DNA of 64,000 nucleotides from Affinundibacterium amnicola (GTDB lineage Bacteria > Pseudomonadota > Gammaproteobacteria > Burkholderiales > Burkholderiaceae_D), in assembly GCF_014284275.1 (NCBI RefSeq), contig NZ_JACOFU010000002.1, forward strand, positions 480,623 to 544,622, written 5' to 3'. A program made the translations under genes and the position numbers. Shown here piece by piece: positions 16,151-27,232 of this stretch (position 1 is the stretch's first letter; each line of letters opens with the position of its first letter). The notes beneath the pieces are model-generated. The model was not told the DNA's origin and did no database searches. It saw only the letters and a program-made list of their open reading frames with translations.

Positions 16151-18118
16151 TTATTTTGCAGGTCTGGTTTTATGAAACACCACCGGGCTCAACACAGTTG
16201 ACGGCGGAGGTGATTTCAAGATATGTGGTTTCATCGTGCCCATCACATGCATCTCACATGGCTTACAATCAAAACGCAAGGTGATTTTTTCATCGCCATT
16301 GATCAAAGTCATAGGCTCTGCCTTCACCTGACCCTGCACTCCCGTGACGCCTTTTGCCTGCTTAGGACATAGGTTGAATGAAAAGCGCAAGCAATGCTTG
16401 GTGATCATCACTGGCACCTCACCTGCTTCCTCATGCGCCTCATAGGCAGCCGCAATCAACTGCACGCCATGCTTTTTATAAAACTGACTGGCTTTCTGAT
16501 TATAGACATTCGCCAAATAAGTGAGTGTCGTCTCTGGATAAGCGACCAGCGGTTCTTGCGCTGCCTCACGCAAAGGACGTTGCCACATACGAATACGTGC
16601 TTGTTCATGCGCGCTGACTGCCTCACGTCGCAATGCATTCGCAATCGATACCGGGATGAACCATGCATGGCTGAGTTGGACGTTCAACTGTTCGAGATAA
16701 AACATCGAACTTCCCAGCTTTGCCAAATTTTCACGCAAGCCTGCTTCTACTTTATCGGCGTGTTGCGCAACTTCCAACTTAACGGCGATTGAAGTGCTGG
16801 TTGTAACACCATCCGCATCGCTTAAACTTAACACTAAACCCTGCGCATCATCCGTCACATTCATCCATAAACCCACTTTACGATCTGAGGATTTTTTGGT
16901 TAGCGCCATCTCCCATTGCTGATCGCGATTTCTGTGCACAGACATACCCACTTTCAGACTCGCAAATTCTGCCATCTTCTCATTTGGATGAACGCGCCAG
17001 ATCGTGCCATTCTCATTTGTCTGTTTCTTTTCTACGGTATTCGCATGCACGCCGACCACTTCACGTTTATGCATGTAATTCAATCCGTCACCATTGGCGA
17101 GATCTTCATTGGTTTCCAACTCAAACCAATCCGGACCTAAACGTGTGACATAACCAATATGTAAGCCAACAAATTTTGGTGAATCAAACGCACCAATATT
17201 GTCTAAGCGGCCATTGGCGAAATAAGCGGTATGACCACGATGAAAAGTCTTATCAACATTCGGTGTAAAAGCAATTTGGGTATGACCGCTTGAGGCACGA
17301 TAAAACTCCGGGCGACGCTCCAAGATTTCGTCAAGTAATAAACGATAATGGGCTGTGATGTTTTTTACATAGCCCATATCTTTATAACGACCTTCAATCT
17401 TTAAGGATTGAATACCCGCATCGAGCAAAGCTTCCAAATTGGCGCTTTGATCATTATCTTTCATCGACAGTAAATGCTTATCATACGCCACCACACGTCC
17501 TTCATTATCCGTCAAGGTATAAGGCAGACGACAAGCTTGCGAACAATCGCCGCGATTCGCACTGCGACCATCTTTGGCGTGTGAAATGTAACATTGACCA
17601 GAATAAGCAACGCACAAAGCACCGTGTACAAAATATTCAAGTGGTGTATTGGTTTGCGCCTTGATGGCTTTAATTTGCTCTATGGTCAGCTCACGTGCCA
17701 GCACCAATTGTGAAAAACCAGAGGCGCCAAGAAAATGCGCTTTCGCTGGCGTACGAATATCACATTGCGTACTCGCATGAATTTGAATCGGTGGAATATC
17801 TAATTCCATCACGCCCATATCTTGCACGATCAAGGCATCGACCCCAGCATCATAAAACTGTGTAATCAATTTTTGCGCTGGTTCTAATTCACTGTCGTGC
17901 AAAATGGTATTGAGGGTGACGAAAATTCTTGCATGATAGCGATGTGCAAACTCGACTAATTTGGCGATTTCGCTAATTTCATTACTGGCGTTATGACGCG
18001 CACCGAATGAAGGGCCGCCAATATAGACGGCATCTGCGCCATGCAAAATTGCTTCACGACCGATTTCCACAGTCTTTGCAGGCGAGAGTAATTCAATTTC
18101 ATTGATACGTAGGGTCAT
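16151..18118 (-). CDS. rlhA: 23S rRNA 5-hydroxycytidine C2501 synthase (U32 peptidase family)
   Basis: RlhA introduces 5-hydroxycytidine at C2501 of 23S rRNA in E. coli, using prephenate and iron. The 655 residues align almost throughout by eye with E. coli RlhA/YdcP (653), including ELLSPAKTVEIGREAILHGA, the Cys-rich HGALCVAYSGQCYISHAKDG and GDCSQACRLPY (about residues 170-205), the DUF3656 middle region, and the C-terminal MITKHCLRFSFNLCPKQAKG and RFDCKPCEMHVMG. TrhP/YegQ is shorter and lacks the C-terminal extension. The start lacks a clear ribosome-binding site. Confidence 0.95.
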   Translation of the reverse strand: MTLRINEIELLSPAKTVEIGREAILHGADAVYIGGPSFGARHNASNEISEIAKLVEFAHRYHARIFVTLNTILHDSELEPAQKLITQFYDAGVDALIVQDMGVMELDIPPIQIHASTQCDIRTPAKAHFLGASGFSQLVLARELTIEQIKAIKAQTNTPLEYFVHGALCVAYSGQCYISHAKDGRSANRGDCSQACRLPYTLTDNEGRVVAYDKHLLSMKDNDQSANLEALLDAGIQSLKIEGRYKDMGYVKNITAHYRLLLDEILERRPEFYRASSGHTQIAFTPNVDKTFHRGHTAYFANGRLDNIGAFDSPKFVGLHIGYVTRLGPDWFELETNEDLANGDGLNYMHKREVVGVHANTVEKKQTNENGTIWRVHPNEKMAEFASLKVGMSVHRNRDQQWEMALTKKSSDRKVGLWMNVTDDAQGLVLSLSDADGVTTSTSIAVKLEVAQHADKVEAGLRENLAKLGSSMFYLEQLNVQLSHAWFIPVSIANALRREAVSAHEQARIRMWQRPLREAAQEPLVAYPETTLTYLANVYNQKASQFYKKHGVQLIAAAYEAHEEAGEVPVMITKHCLRFSFNLCPKQAKGVTGVQGQVKAEPMTLINGDEKITLRFDCKPCEMHVMGTMKPHILKSPPPSTVLSPVVFHKTRPAK

Positions 18119-18210
18119 GGTAACGCTGACATGTAGGCAAACATGCGAACAAAATAAAGGGATGGATTATAACGAAAAGCCAGATACCACGCTCGTTTTA
18201 AGCCAGATGA

Positions 18211-21200
18211 TCAAGTTTCTGCTTGTTGATTTAACCACTCTTGTGCTTGTGCCAAGGTTGACTCCAACACCATCTCCATTTCAACAAATAAACGATCTGT
18301 CTCTTCGGATTGTGCTGATTTAATCGCGGTCTCCAATTCCCTGGACAACTCGACAAACGCGGTTGCCCCCAAGGTGCCCATAGAACCTCGCATGGTGTGA
18401 AATATGCGCGCGGCATCGTCCACCCTGTGTTCCTGCCAAGCCAGCAAGGCGGTATCAAACTGCTCGGGACTCTTCACAACCATATTTTGAATCAGGCCGA
18501 CAAAGGTCGTTCGATAAGCTGGATTTCCCTCGCAAAATGCCATAAATCGATTGGGATCAAAGTAGGTCTGTTGCACATTTTCGTCTTGTACAAGAGGCGA
18601 TTCACTCTCACTCTTGCGCCGAATTTCAAAACCACGTGAGCTCAAAAATCGCTCTAACGCTGTTTGCAACTCTGCACTTTCTAAGGGCTTACTCACATAA
18701 TCATTCATTCCTGATTGCAGACAAATTTCTTTGTCACCATGCATCGCGGCTGCTGTCACTGCGATAATCTGCGGCTGTTGAATGTTGGCATTGCGGACGA
18801 TTTTGGTGCTTTCTAAACCATCTAATACGGGCATATGCAAATCCATCCACACCACATCGAATCCTTGCCCGCTAGCGTCTGCCGCCAGAATTTGATCAAC
18901 TGCATCACGTCCATCATTTGCGGTCTTTGCTTGATAACCTAAACGCTCCAACATCATTCCGGCCACTTTCCGATTAGTTGGATTATCATCCACAATCAGC
19001 ATACGCAATGGAAAACGATTCCCGAGATTTGGCAAGCCTTGCCGACGTTCCAATTCCGCCTCATGCGCCAGTCGCTCACCCTGCTTTGAGACAAAAAGCA
19101 ACTGAAGTAGCGCTTCGGTTAAATGTGATTCACGAACTGGCTTTAATAAATAAGTGTGCCCCAGTTGTTCAATTTCACGCTGATAGTTTTCATGCTGTTC
19201 TGTTGGTGTGATCAATGCCAGAATCGGCAGCTGCGACAGGGCTTCTGATTGATTGATTTGCGCAGTCAATTCAGAAATAGACAGCAGACTTTGATCCACA
19301 TTCATGACCACTAAGTCGAACTTGGTTTCTGTGCTTTTAAAGATTTCCAACAATTGATCCGATTGCTGAACGATCTCAACATCCATTGCAAATTGCGTCA
19401 AACGTTGCTGCATAATCCGCGCACTATTTGCATTCTGATCAATCAGCAATACCTTCTTTCCCGCCATCGCTTTTAATTGTTCGCGCGCGGCCATATCACT
19501 GGTATTCGGATTCACTGTCGCTTCATCGAAATACGGCGTGGCCTGAATTTGTGCGGTAAAAACGCTGCCCTTATTTTCTTCGCTATGTACACGAACCCCA
19601 CCGCCCATCAACTCAGCTAAACGGCGACTGATTGCCAGTCCGAGTCCAGTACCACCATACTTTCGTGTCGTTGCCGCATCAATTTGCGTAAATGCAGAAA
19701 ATAAATGATCAATGCGGTCGGCAGGGATACCGATCCCACTATCTCGCACATGAATTTCCCAGCGATTTTCCATGTTCAAATCGGAATCAAATGCGTCATT
19801 GCCTGCTTTGCTCACTTGAACAATCACTTCCCCGCGTTCGGTAAACTTCACAGCATTACTCAGCAGATTCAAAACAATTTGTCGTACACGTGTCACATCG
19901 CCTAAGATAAATTTCGGTACGTCAGGATCAAACTCATAGAGAAGCTCGATCTTCTTTTGATTTGCAGCACTCGCTAACAAAGCAATACAATCCTCGATCA
20001 TCTGCTGCAAAGAAAAGGGTTCACATTCCAAAGTCATTTTTCCTGATTCAATTTTTGAAAAATCTAAAATATCGTTAATGATCGTCAATAAAGCATCGCC
20101 CGATGAACGTATGGTGTCGACATAATCGCGCTGCGCTGGAGTCAACGAAGTCCCCGATAATAAATCCGTCATACCAATGACACCATTCATTGGCGTTCGT
20201 ATCTCATGACTCATCGTCGCTAAAAATGCGGCTTTGGCATGTGCCGCTTGCAGTGCTTGTTCGGTCTGGTGCTCAAGATCACTAGTTCGTTCATGAACCC
20301 GTTTTTCCAACTCAGCATTTTGCGCCAGCAAGGCATTGCGAGATTGTTGAAGAGCACTCGCCGCGTTTCCTAATTCGTCGCTAATTTGTTTAAATTCGAC
20401 GAAATTCGTTCGAATGACTTCAGACTCCAAACCGCCATGTCCCAGCTTATCTGCTGCACGGGCAATAGCAGCAATGCTGCTATTTAAACGACTCGCAAAC
20501 CAGATTCCAAATGCAGAAGCAATCAATGCCAATACAATGGCTAAAGCGAGGGTACGTTGTCCCTTTTGTTTAATCACATAATTGAAATCATCAGCTGGCA
20601 CGGCAATCACCAAGCGCCAATCTGGAAAATTCAGATCTTCGCGCTGATGCTGTACCAGCGCATCAGAGGTCGCACTCACACCTTGATTTAACACGAGCGC
20701 GTGAGCCAAATGTGTCTGCCCGTTCAATTCAAATTGATAGCTTTCGCAAATCCCGGCTAATTTACAAGGATTACTGCCATTTTTCGCGCCTTTATCCGAT
20801 GCAATTCGAGCACTCGATTTAACGCGCTCGGGCAAAAATCGCATGGCATTTCGAATCAAAGAAGAATTTGCTTCTAAAGCAGCGACCCGTGGTACGTCTG
20901 GTGATCCCAGTAACATCGTGTCCACCGAAGTTGCTACCAAATCACCGCGATTATCGACAATAAATGCAATCGCATTTGGACTAATTTCAAGATTATGTAA
21001 TGAAGTGCTCAATAAATTAAACGATACATCGAGTGCCAGCACTCCAATGATTTCACGCTTGGCATTTCGAACCACGGTCGAATGCGCGACTTGTAATTGA
21101 TTGCGCGAAAATGAACGGTACACATCAGTCCAGGCACGCCCATCTCTCGCTTGTCCGTTCTTATCTGCTGCCGCTAATGCAGAAATAAACCAAGGACGAG

Positions 21201-21702
21201 AACTAGCCACATATGGGCGCGTTTCTTGTCCGATTTTCATGCTCCTATCTAATGGATAAGCACTGCGGAAACGTTGACGAAAATCACCTTCTTTCTCTTG
21301 CAACAAAACTTCTGGCAATTCTTCTTCATCGTACACGTTAATCGCGCGATAGCCATCTCGCAGCGATGCAAAGCCCAAAAACTTCACCAAGCGACTACCC
21401 CGCATTGCGCCCCAAGCGACTTCTTCAAAACGATCCATGCTAGTGAAATGTCGAGGGTCAGGCATCCCAGCTGTGCTGCCGTCGTGACTAGAAAAATAAT
21501 TTAGCAAGCGTGCAGGTTCCGCCAAATCTGCATCGGCTGCATCACTGGCACGCAAACTGGCTTGAACCATCACGGCATTGGCAGCATCAATGGCTGTTTG
21601 TTGAGCTGCGCGGTATCCAAACCAAGTGATAAGCAAAGCTGGCAAAAGCACCAGCAGGCCAATCGCAAGTGGTAAAAATAACTTGAGGTGGATGTTCTTC
21701 AC
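18211..21702 (-). CDS. Hybrid sensor histidine kinase: Cache-HAMP-HisKA-HATPase-REC-REC-Hpt
   Basis: A 1163-residue membrane kinase. It has a TM helix (about 7-30), a large periplasmic double-Cache-like sensor (35-378), a second TM (382-405), HAMP (405-460), HisKA with His499 in [11 protein letters not shown], and an HATPase (610-735; [27 protein letters not shown]). A first receiver (about 747-865) has Asn801 where the phospho-acceptor Asp belongs (VVMNVDQ), a second is intact ([24 protein letters not shown]), and the Hpt has FHTMRGSMG near 1102. The start is GTG with GGAAAG upstream. The ligand is unknown and no dedicated response regulator adjoins. Confidence 0.93.
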   Translation of the reverse strand: MKNIHLKLFLPLAIGLLVLLPALLITWFGYRAAQQTAIDAANAVMVQASLRASDAADADLAEPARLLNYFSSHDGSTAGMPDPRHFTSMDRFEEVAWGAMRGSRLVKFLGFASLRDGYRAINVYDEEELPEVLLQEKEGDFRQRFRSAYPLDRSMKIGQETRPYVASSRPWFISALAAADKNGQARDGRAWTDVYRSFSRNQLQVAHSTVVRNAKREIIGVLALDVSFNLLSTSLHNLEISPNAIAFIVDNRGDLVATSVDTMLLGSPDVPRVAALEANSSLIRNAMRFLPERVKSSARIASDKGAKNGSNPCKLAGICESYQFELNGQTHLAHALVLNQGVSATSDALVQHQREDLNFPDWRLVIAVPADDFNYVIKQKGQRTLALAIVLALIASAFGIWFASRLNSSIAAIARAADKLGHGGLESEVIRTNFVEFKQISDELGNAASALQQSRNALLAQNAELEKRVHERTSDLEHQTEQALQAAHAKAAFLATMSHEIRTPMNGVIGMTDLLSGTSLTPAQRDYVDTIRSSGDALLTIINDILDFSKIESGKMTLECEPFSLQQMIEDCIALLASAANQKKIELLYEFDPDVPKFILGDVTRVRQIVLNLLSNAVKFTERGEVIVQVSKAGNDAFDSDLNMENRWEIHVRDSGIGIPADRIDHLFSAFTQIDAATTRKYGGTGLGLAISRRLAELMGGGVRVHSEENKGSVFTAQIQATPYFDEATVNPNTSDMAAREQLKAMAGKKVLLIDQNANSARIMQQRLTQFAMDVEIVQQSDQLLEIFKSTETKFDLVVMNVDQSLLSISELTAQINQSEALSQLPILALITPTEQHENYQREIEQLGHTYLLKPVRESHLTEALLQLLFVSKQGERLAHEAELERRQGLPNLGNRFPLRMLIVDDNPTNRKVAGMMLERLGYQAKTANDGRDAVDQILAADASGQGFDVVWMDLHMPVLDGLESTKIVRNANIQQPQIIAVTAAAMHGDKEICLQSGMNDYVSKPLESAELQTALERFLSSRGFEIRRKSESESPLVQDENVQQTYFDPNRFMAFCEGNPAYRTTFVGLIQNMVVKSPEQFDTALLAWQEHRVDDAARIFHTMRGSMGTLGATAFVELSRELETAIKSAQSEETDRLFVEMEMVLESTLAQAQEWLNQQAET

Positions 21703-22030
21703 GCCAAACGCTTTCCATACAAAACTGGTATCAGTAAGACATTCTCACTGGAAACAAATTCAGTATCCAAGTTGAAAAAGCTAGTGTCAATCCCTTTCAA
21801 CTGATCAAGCACTCAAAGCGCTATTTCGCTCAACTTATCATTAAGAAAACGTTTAATTTGCAACACAAATGTATAAAAATAGTATGGCTCTATATTTGAC
21901 GAGACGATATTGAATTTCACGAAAAAATAGTCAAAAAAAACAGACGAATTGATCGTCTGTTTTTTTAGAGTTTGCTCGTTTTGAACCATCATGTCGAACA
22001 ATTATGTCGAGCTAGATAGATAAAAATTAA
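21703..22030. other. Intergenic region between CsgG-like gene and kinase
   Basis: AT-rich 328 bp holding the terminator at 21933-21967 and presumably the kinase promoter. A 62-codon frame at 21813-22001 overlaps the terminator and is not credible. Confidence 0.5.
21933..21967 (-). terminator. Terminator of the CsgG-like gene
   Basis: AAAAAACAGACGA and TCGTCTGTTTTTT form a 13-bp stem with a five-base loop and T-runs on both strands, 64 bp beyond the stop at 22031. Confidence 0.9.
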
Positions 22031-23191
22031 CTACAACTTGTGCCCATTAAAGGTTCCTTGGCCTGCCTGATTTCCATCCCACTGCCACATTCCAACAACC
22101 GTACCGGTTTTTAAATCAACATTACCCAAGAACTTCGCATTACCGGCTTTTCCACTTCCAGACAATTGCATTTCACCGTCGGGACTTACGGTGCCAGACA
22201 CATTAAAATTAAAATTATATTTAGTCGATTTACCCATGCCGGTTACGCTGCCATTTTTATTGATCATAACATTGACGCTGCCTTCGTCATCGCCCGCAAA
22301 CTTGACGCTATACATACCTGGCAATCCTGGTGCCGCTGCAGTGCTGCTGGTGCTTGCCGCTGGCGCTGTCACTGGTGTTGGTTGCGCATACTGCTGCGCT
22401 GCTACCTGTGAAGGTGCAGTTGCCTGTATTGAATTGGCTGCATTATTTTTAGAAGCTTGTGAAGTTGCCTGTATCAACTGCTCTTTATTTCGAACAGTTT
22501 GTACGATCTTGTTGTAATTATCGAGCAAGCTCGCTGCAATTAATTTCCCTTCAGGCGTCTTGCTATAACCACCGGCACTGGCCCAACCAAATCCCCCCCA
22601 ACCCCAACCGCCCAAACTAAAATCCATCTTGCTTGCTTGACCTTCTGCGCTGGCAACTTGGATACCGGAACGTACGTCGGCTAACAACAATGTCGTTTCT
22701 GCTTCTTTAAATTTTACGCCGCCAGCGAGTCCACCCAAAGCACCAAGCGCACCACCGAAACGCCCCAACAATCCGCCAACCGCACCACCAACGCCGCCGG
22801 TGTCGCTAGCAAACTGAACTGATGGTGTCATGACGAAATCCGCAGCCTGCAATTGCCCGCCACCGACATTAGAACCTTGTTGTAACTGGCCGGCGGACGC
22901 TAATTCACGTTCCTGCCGAATGTTTTGCATCGCCACGCCACGTTCTACTACCGTAAAACAACCAGATTCTTCAGCGATCATTCGCAACATCGTGGAAGGT
23001 GAGCCTAGCTTATAAGTCGAAAGTGACGCCAACATATGACTCTGTGGTTCAACTACGGCTAAGGTGCCCAGATTCTTGCTACATTTTTCAATTGCACCTT
23101 TTTGTATGCTTTGTGCTTGAACATGCTCTGCAGAAGCCAAACCAACAACAAGCGAAGCAGCAATTATCGAAAAGTGAGGGTATTTCATCAT
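22031..23191 (-). CDS. Exported CsgG/LpoB-like protein with Gly-rich segment
   Basis: About 386 residues with a Sec signal (hydrophobic core IIAASLVVGLASA, likely cleavage after VQAQ) and no lipobox Cys. The N-terminal half resembles the CsgG/HfaB fold: GTLAVVEPQ, STMLRMIAEESGCFTVVERG, ADFVMTPSVQFASDTGG, then a Gly/Ala-rich stretch and ETTLLLADVRSGIQVASAEG. A Gln/Ala/Thr-rich linker (about 250-295) leads to a C-terminal beta-rich domain (MYSVKFAGDDEGSVNV to the end). ATG 23191 is preferred, with AAAGG six bases upstream. No curli genes adjoin; a role in secretion or envelope assembly is inferred. Confidence 0.7.
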   Translation of the reverse strand: MMKYPHFSIIAASLVVGLASAEHVQAQSIQKGAIEKCSKNLGTLAVVEPQSHMLASLSTYKLGSPSTMLRMIAEESGCFTVVERGVAMQNIRQERELASAGQLQQGSNVGGGQLQAADFVMTPSVQFASDTGGVGGAVGGLLGRFGGALGALGGLAGGVKFKEAETTLLLADVRSGIQVASAEGQASKMDFSLGGWGWGGFGWASAGGYSKTPEGKLIAASLLDNYNKIVQTVRNKEQLIQATSQASKNNAANSIQATAPSQVAAQQYAQPTPVTAPAASTSSTAAAPGLPGMYSVKFAGDDEGSVNVMINKNGSVTGMGKSTKYNFNFNVSGTVSPDGEMQLSGSGKAGNAKFLGNVDLKTGTVVGMWQWDGNQAGQGTFNGHKL

Positions 23192-23433
23192 TGACATCCT
23201 TTAGCTTTGAAATGATCGATTAAAGACATCGATCAATGTAAAAAATCAAAGCTGCAAGTATATCTTAAATAAACACCAACATCTTTTCGCATCCGACAAG
23301 AGGTAGACTTGAGACGACAGTAGTCAATTCATCCGCTACCGAAAAAAATCGGATGAGCAACAATGATCTGACACCACGTTGCGCATCCCATTTTTTAATC
23401 CATTGATTGACGTCTAGTCCCTTGATTTACTGA

Positions 23434-25170
23434 TTACTTCACTGCCCTTGCCAAACGCGCTTTCGCCTGCACATCGGCGAGCCAAGCTTCGATTTGCGGT
23501 TCATGTTTCAACAACTTCGCTGCCGGGTCAATGGTCAATGTTGCATGCGCAGGTAATTGAATTTGCCCTTGCCCCTTCTCCATCGCAACACGCACAATTT
23601 TGTTATTCACACTCACTTCCACCGGCAACGGGAACGCACTACCATCAGGTAATTTCCATGCAAGCTTGAGGGTATTTCCTTCGCGCGTTGAGCGTAATTC
23701 TGGCAAGGCAGCATGCATTAAGTAGCCTTTAAAGAACCAGTTCCATTCTTTCTTGGTCACTTGGTTCACGATCTGAATAAACTCTTTAGTTGTACTGTAA
23801 CGCGGAGAAAAATTGCCTGGTTTAGGATCATTACGGCCATAAATCAACAAACGAACCGCTTTAAAAAATGCTTCATCGCCAATCTGCCCACGCAAAGTGT
23901 GTAAGATATGTGAGCCTTTAAAATACACATCATTGCCAGGCCCATTTGCCACTTCTTTTTCACTCATAGAATGGCCGGTCACCATCGGAAATTTATTCAC
24001 GATTCGCAAACGCTGCTCATGCATACCAACTTGGTAATCACGCTCGCCGCGCAAATACTGCAAGTACAAAGGCTGCATATAGGATGCAAAACCTTCATGC
24101 AACCAAAAGTCGTCCCAATTTTGATTGGTCATTTGATTACCAAACCATTCGTGTGCAAACTCATGATGCAATAGCCAATCATATCCATGCGGCGATTTTT
24201 TATACTCATTGCCGTAAGCATTAATGGTTTGATGCTCCATTCCAAGGTGGGGTGTTTCGACTACGCCCATTTTTTCATCACCGAATGGATAAGGACCAAA
24301 TTTGCTCTCGAAGAAATCTAACATCGGCGCAAATTCAGACATCAGGTGTTTTGCTTTTTCCTGGTTACCTGGCAAATGCCACATCTTCAATGCGATGCGA
24401 TTACCAAAGCGACTTTGATAATTATCTTCGAGTAGTTCGTATGGACCAACGTTCATCGCAATTCCGTAGGTACTTGGGTGTTTGATTTGCCAGTGATAGG
24501 TGCGCCAGCCGTCTTTCTCATCCATACCTTGCGCGATACCATTACCCGCGACAACGAGCGGAGAAGGCACCGTAATGTGCAAGCTCATCAATTGAGGTTT
24601 CCCCATCGGATGATCAATACACGGCCAGAATAAATCACAACCCTCACCTTGCACCGCCGAAGCTATCCAAGGAGCACCAGTAGACGTTTGACTCCAGACA
24701 AAACCGCCATCCCAAGGCGCGCGTTTTGCAATACGCGGAACACCTTGATAGCGGATATTCACTTCTGCAATTTCACCTTTATTCATCGCCTGATCCAGGT
24801 TCAAAAACAGGCGACCGTCTGGATTGCTGATGGCATCACTATGCAATGCTTTACCATTAATACTCACGGACTCAATCTTGAGATTTTTGTCTAGTTCCAA
24901 CACCAAGCGTTTTAATACTGCATTCGCCTTAAAATTTAATACCGCATTCCCACTCACACTGCGGGTCTGTGGATCTAGTTTCAAACTTAAATCAGCTTTT
25001 TCAAAAATCATCGCTAACTGTTCAGCGGTACGCTCCGTTCCTGAACTCATCGTAAATGCCGTCGGTTCTGAGGATGCTGGCAACGAGGCTGATGTCTGTG
25101 CTGAGGTCTGTGCTTGTGCCAAACCACTAAATGCCAGTGTCAGCGCCAAAGATAAAGTAGTGAGTTTCAT
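23434..25170 (-). CDS. Exported M1 family zinc aminopeptidase
   Basis: A gluzincin aminopeptidase of 578 residues with a signal peptide (LTLAFSGLAQAQ). An N-terminal beta-saddle domain (about 50-245) is followed by the thermolysin-like domain, with zinc ligands His336 and His340 in HEFAHEWFGN and Glu359 in LHEGFASY. The exopeptidase GAMEN-type motif reads LGMEHQTI. The ending is shorter than in PepN, without the large helical domain. It should trim peptides in the periplasm or outside the cell. It is divergent from the M14 pair across a region with a 16-bp palindrome, so joint regulation is possible. Confidence 0.92.
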   Translation of the reverse strand: MKLTTLSLALTLAFSGLAQAQTSAQTSASLPASSEPTAFTMSSGTERTAEQLAMIFEKADLSLKLDPQTRSVSGNAVLNFKANAVLKRLVLELDKNLKIESVSINGKALHSDAISNPDGRLFLNLDQAMNKGEIAEVNIRYQGVPRIAKRAPWDGGFVWSQTSTGAPWIASAVQGEGCDLFWPCIDHPMGKPQLMSLHITVPSPLVVAGNGIAQGMDEKDGWRTYHWQIKHPSTYGIAMNVGPYELLEDNYQSRFGNRIALKMWHLPGNQEKAKHLMSEFAPMLDFFESKFGPYPFGDEKMGVVETPHLGMEHQTINAYGNEYKKSPHGYDWLLHHEFAHEWFGNQMTNQNWDDFWLHEGFASYMQPLYLQYLRGERDYQVGMHEQRLRIVNKFPMVTGHSMSEKEVANGPGNDVYFKGSHILHTLRGQIGDEAFFKAVRLLIYGRNDPKPGNFSPRYSTTKEFIQIVNQVTKKEWNWFFKGYLMHAALPELRSTREGNTLKLAWKLPDGSAFPLPVEVSVNNKIVRVAMEKGQGQIQLPAHATLTIDPAAKLLKHEPQIEAWLADVQAKARLARAVK

Positions 25171-25485
25171 AAATATGTGTCGTCAATGAGGAATTCAAAA
25201 ATGGGAAGCAAATGCGCATCAAATAGGATCTACACAAAATTCGCTAGCCAGTGCACCGAACAGATCACACTACAAATGTACGGTGAAACAAGGGTAACGA
25301 CGCTAGTGGCTATTTTGCGAAAGCCTCGTCTAAATATATTTAGAGCATAAACGACTTAATTAAGTTCCACAAGCTTAGGCTCTTAGGATACAAAGTCTGC
25401 GTGTCGAGAGCATTCTTCGTTTCTTGACGTTGAACTAAACACAAATGAAGATAGTCCAAAGCGCACATTTCCAATGGAGGGTGAC
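25171..25485. other. Divergent promoter region of M1 and M14 peptidase genes
   Basis: A 315-bp non-coding stretch with a perfect 16-bp palindrome TCTAAATATATTTAGA (25329-25344) near its middle and a possible -35 box TTGACG near 25424. No other structure recognised. Confidence 0.45.
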
Positions 25486-27231
25486 ATGGTAAGACCATTT
25501 AAAAAAACAGTTTTGCAACTAAGTATAGGACTCAATCTGGGATTTGCTGCATTGTCTAGTATGGCGGCAAGTCCAGATTATCGTAATTTCGAAACCATAG
25601 AAAAACAAATTCAAGCATTCGCGCAAAAGCATCCAGAACGTGTCAAATTACAAGTGATCGGCAAGAGTGCTGGCGGTGACGCACTCTATTTTGTGCAGAT
25701 TGCGGGGGCTGGAAAAACCAATCCGAATAAACGACCTGCTTTATTTGTCGGGGCGAACATCGCTGGATTTCATCACGCCGGCTCAGAAGCCGCGATGCAT
25801 TTGATTGAAACGCTAGCGACCTCCAAAGAGAAGAAGATCGAGGAGTTATTAGCAAACCGCACTATTTACATTGCACCAGCGCTTAATCCCGATGCACACA
25901 ATGCTTTGTTCGCGACACCACGTCAGCTACGCGCAGGCATTGATGGCAAACTTGATCGTGATCTGGACGGATTAATCGCTGAAGACGGCGCTGACGATCT
26001 TGACGGTAATGGCATCATCACGCAAATGCGGATCAAAGATCCCGCTGGCGATATGATCATTGATCCCAAAGACACACGTCGCATGATCAAGGCCGATGTC
26101 AGCAAAGGTGAACGCGGCACACATCGCGTCTACATCGAAGGCAAAGACGACGACAAAGATGGCGTCTACAACGAAGATGGTGTTGGCGGAATTCATCCTG
26201 ATCGCAATTTCCCTGCCGGCTTTCCAGTGGCTGATGCCAATGCCGGACCATGGCCTGGCGTCACTTCAGAAAGTAAATCCATTATGGATGCGGTCTTAGC
26301 GCACAAAAATATTGCGATGGCAGTGGTGTTTGGCCCTGCCAATCAATTATTGTCTGCACCAACTGGATTTGAACGCATCACGCCACCAGGTGCAACACCT
26401 GCGGCTGAAGCCAATAAAATTGAAGCAGATGATTTAAAAACATTGGCAGGCTTGGGCGACGTCTATAAAAAATCCTTAGACCAAGCGGGCTTAGACAGCA
26501 AACGTAGTGCAAAACAAACCGGCAAAGGTAGTCTGGCAAATTGGTTGTATTTCCACTATGGTGTGCAGACAATTGAACTCGATGTATGGGGAGCACCAAC
26601 ACCCAAAGCGCCCACTACCGACAGCGCAACGGCAAGTGCAAATCCTACAGCTCGCCCTGCCTCAGCAGCAGGCACAGCAACCAAAGCCGATAGTGAAAAA
26701 GATCTACTCAACTATCTGAGCACCAATGCGCCAGAATCCATCATCGCGTGGAAAGCAATAAAACTTCCTGATGGCACTGAAGTTGAAGTTGGTGGTATCG
26801 CTCCATATGCAGAATATGCACCATCGGCAAAAGTGTTAGAACCTGCATTAAAAGTGCATACCAGCCAAATTCTCGACTGGAGCGGTAAATTAGCCCAATT
26901 AGAAATTTTAGAAACCAAAGTGGTAGCACAAGGTAATGATGTTTGGAAAATTAGTGCTGTCGGTGGTATCCAAGGTGAGCTTCCTACCCACACAAGATTG
27001 GCAACACGTATGCGCAATAAGCTCCCGGTTCGTTTGGAAATGCGTCCGGGACAAGGCGTCACGGCATTAACGCTCAATCGTGCAGCAACCGTTGAACGCC
27101 TAGAACCTGCGACTACCATCAAAGCAGAATGGTTAGTCAAAGGCAGTAAAGGAAGTACGGTCGATATCGGCTTATGGACTTCACAAGCGGGACAGGCAAT
27201 GACGACAATTACTTTGGGAAAGGCAAACTGA
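25486..27231 (+). CDS. M14-like zinc carboxypeptidase homologue, probable pseudoenzyme
   Basis: About 581 residues, exported (signal ending near ALSSMAAS). The M14 fold is recognisable (ALNPDAHNALF, HPDRNFPAGFP, TSESKSIMDAVLAH, QTIELDVWG). However, the HxxE zinc motif is replaced by HHAGSE (bases 25771-25788), one residue out of register, and the third ligand His is Gly in VVFGPAN (26332-26334). Two DxDxDG calcium-loop-like segments are present (DRDLDGLIAEDG, DLDGNGIIT). GGAGG sits five bases before ATG 25486; an upstream in-frame ATG at 25474 overlaps that site. One base separates it from the intact paralogue downstream. Confidence 0.85.
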   Translation: MVRPFKKTVLQLSIGLNLGFAALSSMAASPDYRNFETIEKQIQAFAQKHPERVKLQVIGKSAGGDALYFVQIAGAGKTNPNKRPALFVGANIAGFHHAGSEAAMHLIETLATSKEKKIEELLANRTIYIAPALNPDAHNALFATPRQLRAGIDGKLDRDLDGLIAEDGADDLDGNGIITQMRIKDPAGDMIIDPKDTRRMIKADVSKGERGTHRVYIEGKDDDKDGVYNEDGVGGIHPDRNFPAGFPVADANAGPWPGVTSESKSIMDAVLAHKNIAMAVVFGPANQLLSAPTGFERITPPGATPAAEANKIEADDLKTLAGLGDVYKKSLDQAGLDSKRSAKQTGKGSLANWLYFHYGVQTIELDVWGAPTPKAPTTDSATASANPTARPASAAGTATKADSEKDLLNYLSTNAPESIIAWKAIKLPDGTEVEVGGIAPYAEYAPSAKVLEPALKVHTSQILDWSGKLAQLEILETKVVAQGNDVWKISAVGGIQGELPTHTRLATRMRNKLPVRLEMRPGQGVTALTLNRAATVERLEPATTIKAEWLVKGSKGSTVDIGLWTSQAGQAMTTITLGKAN

Positions 27232-27232
27232 A

